Source of the DNA: Onchidella celtica
Lineage: Eukaryota; Mollusca; Gastropoda; Systellommatophora; Onchidiidae
Assembly: GCA_963931925.1 (NCBI GenBank)
Contig: OZ007579.1
Span: forward strand, 35,542,466 to 35,606,465
Reading direction: 5' to 3'
Length of the DNA: 64,000 nucleotides
This document shows, in pieces, positions 58,807 through 64,000 of the stretch (position 1 is the stretch's first letter; every line of letters begins with the position of its first letter). The position numbers and the translations under genes were made by a program. The notes below the pieces were generated by a model. It saw nothing but the letters and a program-made list of their open reading frames with translations, made no database searches and was not told where the DNA came from.

Positions 58807-59015
58807 TTATCTCTTGATAAGAACGTCACAAAAACAAACAACGGTAAATGAAACTGTATGGAAAAACAGTAATATTGACCGCACCGATATGCTGACCGCA
58901 CCTAGGGCTAGTGCATTGACTATAGATCTAGATTTTAGATCTAGATCTAGATCTAGAATCTAGATTGTTTTGATCTAGATCTAGATAGATCTAGACTCTA
59001 GATCTAAATCTAGAG
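58720..59015. repeat. TCTAGA-rich palindromic array
   Basis: Dense overlapping TCTAGA/AGATCT hexamers at 58723-58744 and 58920-59015, as at 23800-24130 in gene A. Confidence 0.85.
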
Positions 59016-59019
59016 GTTA

Positions 59020-59229
59020 ACGTGCAGTATCGCGACATGTTATATGTCGCGATACTGCACGTTTACCAAAATGTTCATTTGCACTAGACTAGAAGTCTAG
59101 ATCTAACCATGGAAGGAGGCATTTCATTTTTTTTTTCAATTTAGCCATGTTATTGTTATGTCTAGAGATACGTCACAAGATGGCCGCCATGGATGTAAAC
59201 AACATATGTCGCGATACTGCACGTTTACC
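59020..59229. repeat. 19-bp perfect hairpin plus a third copy
   Basis: ACGTGCAGTATCGCGACAT (59020-59038) and its exact complement (59044-59062) form a hairpin with a 5-base loop. A third copy in the second orientation, extended to ATATGTCGCGATACTGCACG then TTTACC, lies at 59204-59229. Confidence 0.85.
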
Positions 59230-62015
59230 GAACATTTTTGTACAAAATTAACTTTCTGACACCTTAGTCCGTGGCCGTTGTGCCGCTGCATTTCATACTT
59301 TCAACCATTGCGACGGCTCAGCGTTCACTGACGCACGTCTGCTACACTTCAGTATTATTATCGTTCGTTTCAGATCCTTCGCTCCAACCGGAAGTTCACT
59401 TTAGTCAACAACAAATTAATAATAACAAAACAATTCTGTTATCGTATTCTTCTAGGTGTCTAGTGAGCCAAACATCCGTTGAATTGAATGGTGATTTTTT
59501 TTCCCCAGTTTATGTAGTAAAATTTATGCAACTAGTCAAGCAATCAACTTATAACGACACACAGTTTCAATCTAAACAAGTGTGAATTTTTATAGTAAAA
59601 GCTGTCACATTTTCATGCTCAGTAACACAGAGATCGCGCACTCCTTCCGCTGGCGGAATGAAAAGTGATGCCAGACAGGAAGTAGCCCTCCATTGCGATA
59701 AGCCTGAATGCGGGGCTTCCGCTTGTAAACATTTTGTTGTCTGCTATTACTTTCGCGTTCATATTTACTTATTTAGAGGCGTTAAATTAGGAGGACCAGC
59801 ATATTTTGCAAGTTTGCACAACACAACAGTATTGTTTGGAAACGTAAATAAACTATTTTAGATATTTCATGGGTGCAGACAAGGAGTAATTATAGTCTGC
59901 TCGACTAGATCAATCAGAGTTAGGCAATGATAAACCGTAAATTTTTATATTCCCATCAAGTAGATGGGATGTAGATCTTCATGTATTTTTTTGTTGTTGT
60001 TGTTCTAAGTAAGTTTACTGTTGTTTAGTTGTTTTTGCTTTACCATTTTTTCTGCTGTTAAAACTTAAATTGTAGGCCTATTGAAATAAATGTATCATTG
60101 TGTGGTTGACTTCGACCTAAATAAAACTGAAACCGAAAAAAGATGTATTTTTTTAGAACTCTCTTGGAACCGCACCAATATTTGGGGTCTGAACCAAGTC
60201 ATCTAAGATTAAATGAATGGTTTCAGTACCACAGCGCTATGCTATTCCTGGAGAATGCCAGTAACTCTAATCAGACTAACCTGCTACTGCTAATTTGCCG
60301 CAACCATAACAGTCAAGTAGAGTGTAGACCTATCAGTGTCATGCTTTGCTACGCTATCTGGGCTCATGACCTTTTTATGAGTGCATGATAAGGAATGTAT
60401 CTAACATATTAGGTTGCCTGGTTTGCTGCCTAAGTTTTCAAAATCTAATTGGTTTTAGGGCGTACGTGTTTCTGGTTGTCAAAATTTGAGGCAAGAGTGA
60501 AAGAACGTGTGTGAGATATTTCAACTTGAGACATCTTGGAAAATGTGGGATAAATGAAAATGTTAATATAGCCCACAGTGAAATAATGGTTGGGGTGTTC
60601 ATAACCTTAACACAAATGATGCTAACACCGGTTTTTAGCCATATTTGTAATTTATATCTATGCCGATTTTTTCCTACTAAACACTAACTAGGATCCGAGG
60701 CAGAGACCCCCTGAAATATCTATTTTGTTAATAGCTAGGGTTGCGAGTCTTAACAGATTCTTCATTTATTATTATCATTTTATTTCCTTTTTTTTTTTTT
60801 TTTTTGTTTAGCCAATAGCCAAGTCACTATCGTTGGTAACATCTCTTGATACTGATAGCGTTATATAAATATATTTGTTTTTGTTTGATACGGTGCATTT
60901 TAGACCCCCCCCCCCCCCCTCTTTTTTTGTTTTTAGCACTTGTTTTAAAAATGATTCTCCTTGCGCATCGTCTCTGTAAAACAGCCTACAAAGTACAATC
61001 AGGCAGTATAGATATTATATCTGATCTATACTCTGGTACAATCAAGCAACGCTGAGCCAGTCAGCGATTCAGGCTTATCGCTATGTCGGTCATGCGCACT
61101 GTGGCATCGCGCGAGATTCGCTGAGCGTGCGATCTCCGTGTACTATATCTATGGTCCCACCAACTCAACGGAAGTCGCATTGGACCAAACGGAGAAAATC
61201 GCGATGAAACCATGAAACACAAATATCCGAGTTTTTGACGATTTTTATGTTTTGGTCGATACTTGTTCAAGTATTTATCTACATTCTGTGGAAACATTAT
61301 GTCTCAAATCAGCCTCTAAATATGATAAATATTGCTTTTAATGCCTTTAATTTTGCCTTTGCCATCGAATATCATCATAGCAATAGTGGGATTCATTGAA
61401 CTCCCGATAACTTCAAAATTAATAAATGTATTGTCACAAAATTTTCACAAGAATGTGTTCATGTATGTATTAATATGATATCTGATGACAGTGATAAAGA
61501 ACAGGCTGAAATAAACTGTGGTCTTGACTTGTTTGTTTTTTTTAAGTAGGGGGTATAATCTGGACTGGGGGGGTATAATCTGGCCTAGCCCAAAATAACC
61601 CCGGGGTATAAACTGTAAGGAATGGGCCAGTTTAACCCCGGGTATAGTCTGGGCGGGGGGTATATTTTGGCCTGTTACACCGGGAGTAGACAACCAGCGT
61701 CTGTCAGCCAGCTGCTGGTGAACATTGAGAAAGCCAGCAAATCTGCGCCGGCAGAAGGTTAAATAAAAGTTTAAAAAATAAATGTATGTAATTTATTGAT
61801 AAACTGTGTAAAATATTGTAATAATAATGATGAGCTACAGATATATATTCAAACCCCGCTTTCCCCTCCCCCATTATGTGTGTATGTGTCTGAGCGCGTG
61901 TTCAGTGTTTTATTTTTTCTTGATTTCATTGTAGGAACCGCTACTTCCTACACACATTATGTACTTGTAAGGAATTGGATATGCATTTTAAATGTAGGGA
62001 ATGGGTTAGTTACTG
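59230..62015. other. Intergenic, no gene recognised
   Basis: It contains T, C and GTT runs (59988-60003, 60787-60805, 60905-60919) and a cluster of GGGTATAATCTGG-like direct repeats at 61553-61690. Open frames at 59271, 59658 and 60143 have no domain or splice support. Confidence 0.45.
61553..61690. repeat. GGGTATA direct-repeat cluster
   Basis: GGGGGTATAATCTGGACTG, GGGGTATAATCTGGCCTAG, GGGGTATAAACTG, GGGTATAGTCTGGGC and GGGGTATATTTTGGCC occur within 140 bases, mixed with CCAGTTTAACCCCGGG. Confidence 0.6.
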
Positions 62016-62227
62016 CAATGGGGCAAGTTGGTCTAGAGGCAAGGTGCTCGTCTCTCACGCCGAAGGTACCGGGTTGGATTCCCAGTGCGGGCATGTTGGA
62101 ACGCCTGGTCTTATCCGATAAGGAGCAGGTTGCATACGTTAGACTTGGCAATGGCAGCTGAAAGTTGAGAAGAGCAGGCCTAACAATTTCAGCTGGCCGG
62201 GCAAAATTTAAAAAAAAAAAAAAAAAA
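62016..62227 (+). mobile_element. tRNA-headed SINE, copy 2
   Basis: The head reads GGGCAAGTTGGTCTAGAGG, then CGGGTTGGATTCCCAG (A and B box region of a Pol III promoter). The body GGCATGTTGGAACGC, then CTTATCCGATAAGGAGCAGG and GAGAAGAGCAGGCC follows. It ends in an A tail of about 18. It is collinear with the copy at 34848-35129. I do not call a functional tRNA gene, because no acceptor stem closes around the head. Confidence 0.85.
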
Positions 62228-64000
62228 TCATTCCTGCTCTCAGAACACACAAAAAACAAAAACAAGAAAAATTGTTTTTTTTTTAAAGCAAGAAAAAGGA
62301 GGTGTAACTAAATGCCAAGAGAAGGGAGCCCCCTAAAATAAATGTAAAAACAAACAATTGGGTGCTGCAACGTGTAATGTGCAATGATTTTTTCTATAGA
62401 TGAGAATTAAGCAATAAGACACGATAATTCTTTATAAATGTATCCAATGAAGAAGTTAGAGAAATGTAGTAGGCCTACATGTATAATATGGTTCCAACTA
62501 CGAGAAGAAGAAAAAAAGACACAAAAGCACACACACACACAAGAGCGCAACACAATAAGCCCTAGTCAATCGGTGATGGGGGCGCACATGTTTATTTTGG
62601 GGGATGCTGGGTATCTTATCTAATCTTATCACAATAAATGATCAAACCAGCAGTCGAGCTCCCTTTGAATTTTGTTTTAAGTGATTTCTATCCAGTACTT
62701 GCTGGCCTGTTAGCGGGAAGATTGTTTCTTCTGTCCAAAATGACAGACACTGAGATAGAATGAAGACTGCTATTACTACATTTTCTACGTCCATGCCATG
62801 TCTAATGCCATTGTCCTGTAACTTGTCTCGATTACAAGGTGTCGGATCGGGAGAACTGATGTGTACAATTTAAACATCCAGCTGCGCAGTTACACACCGC
62901 GTGCATCATTCAGCACAAAATCAGCGGCAAGCGAGCGGACAAAAATTCGTTCGACATTCCGACAAATTTGTTTCCCTACCAGCGTTCTCTATGTGCACCT
63001 CAACGGATAAAGAGGCTTAATTTCTACCTGCACCAGCAACCTGGTATCGCTATGTGCGCCCTCCCTCTTCCCCATTGAACTGAACGATCTTTATGTGTAT
63101 GTCTGCTGACACTGACAGGGTGTTTGTTAAGTTCACTACGTATCCCCCCCCCCCCCCTCCCCGTGCTTTCTCTCGAGAGAAAGGAGACACAGACAGACCC
63201 TGAGACAGACAAACAAAGTAAACAGACAATTAATTGATAGATGGTGGATGGATGGATGGATGGACAAATAGGGTGGGCGAGACACTGACAGACAGATTAA
63301 TCTCATTCTCACGAAAACTGTTTATCAAGCTATTCTGAGTATGCTGTACGCCGACAGTAACTTCCACATGAGATTATTATGAAACAAACTGTACAAAGTA
63401 ATGTTATTGCTGCATACTGCAGTAAGATTTGAAGTAACTAAAATAAAGTTTAAATATTAGTCACCGACTGATTCAGACACTGTCTCTGGCTGAAAATCAA
63501 ATTTTTACACTGCCATGACTTTGTTGCTAAATAACATAAATGGTACTCATACTCGTAATCCTGTCTTTCAAACTACATTGTGCGTAAAAATGTTGAATGT
63601 TCACATTGAAAACCTTCAACACTGTGAACATTCAACATTGTGAAGGGGAGAAGTACAAAGGTTTCAAAAGCAGAGTGTACGTAATGTAATTAAAGGGGAA
63701 CATTGTGTTTGCTGATTTAACTTAGTTCAAGTGATCACTGCTTTTTCAAAAACAAAGTTTAAAGAAGGCCTTTTCAAATCTGTTAAGGTCACAATTAATT
63801 CAGTCATGGCCACATGTAAATTAAATTGTGACAGTTTACAAATGATGTGGGAAGTTACTGACATTTTTTTTTATTTCTTCTTGTTTTTAATGTCAATAAA
63901 GATAATTTAAGAAAATGTAATTCATAAACTTCTTGGCTTGCATTGCAAAGTGAGATAAGTGGATAAAGTCCTGTTCTGAACTATGCATCCTACAGTTACT
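62228..64000. other. Intergenic, no gene recognised
   Basis: Features are a C-run (63145-63159), GATG repeats (63241-63265) and a perfect 14-bp hairpin, GTTGAATGTTCACA with its complement TGTGAACATTCAAC (about 63592-63637). No exon is seen. Confidence 0.45.

Noticed and set aside
58445..58963. Candidate first exon of gene C
   Set aside because: The frames span inverted repeats and TCTAGA arrays and encode no recognisable DNA-binding domain.
62016..62100. tRNA gene
   Set aside because: A- and B-box-like text is present, but no closing acceptor stem. The sequence recurs with a shared body and A tail, so it is a SINE.
1..64000. CRISPR arrays, operons, ribosomal RNA
   Set aside because: None seen. 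Tandem arrays here lack unique spacers, and the gene structure is eukaryotic.

Overview
This window is animal nuclear DNA. It is AT-rich and low in gene density, with spliced genes (GT-AG introns of 0.5 to 7 kb), many microsatellites and homopolymers, and a dense, layered load of LINEs, SINEs, solo LTRs and cut-and-paste DNA transposons. No bacterial features are visible. The mix of a one-domain VWC/pacifastin-like secreted peptide, C2H2/THAP gene clusters, tRNA-headed SINEs and HARBI1-type Harbinger elements suggests an invertebrate. A mollusc, perhaps a gastropod, is my guess, but the sequence alone does not prove it. All exon models are mine, built from splice sites, reading phase and comparison between paralogues; none is confirmed by transcripts.

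Layout. 1-7 kb: no gene; a fold-back MITE, an hAT MITE and a decayed hAT element set in a 22-bp tandem array. 7-12.3 kb: a three-exon plus-strand gene for an 80-residue secreted cysteine-rich peptide, with one ~1.15 kb solo LTR upstream and a related one inside intron 1. 12.7-17.8 kb: tandem arrays and two dead LINEs. 18.3-57 kb: a minus-strand cluster of three paralogous genes (A 18336-24408, B 28453-39004 with a possible extension to 42954, C 49457-56950). They share acidic linker exons in the same order and phase. A starts with a FAR1/ZSWIM3-like DNA-binding domain and has no zinc fingers left. B can be joined in frame to an upstream THAP domain and ends in 12 C2H2 fingers. C ends in 14 fingers. 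57-64 kb: no gene recognised; inverted repeats, TCTAGA arrays and a SINE.

The intron just before the last coding exon has been hit by a different DNA transposon in each paralogue: a piggyBac-like MITE in A, a ~4 kb unclassified element with a decayed intron-containing transposase in B, and a 2.97 kb PIF/Harbinger element in C. The Harbinger copy has a 401-residue HARBI1-like transposase frame that is still open, and its MADF partner gene is interlocked with it on the opposite strand.

The observations most worth checking are the swap of N-terminal DNA-binding domains in the ZNF cluster, the unclassified element at 32537-36590, the interlocked Harbinger gene pair, and the fold-back LTR-like insertion at 45215-46534 with ~380-bp arms.
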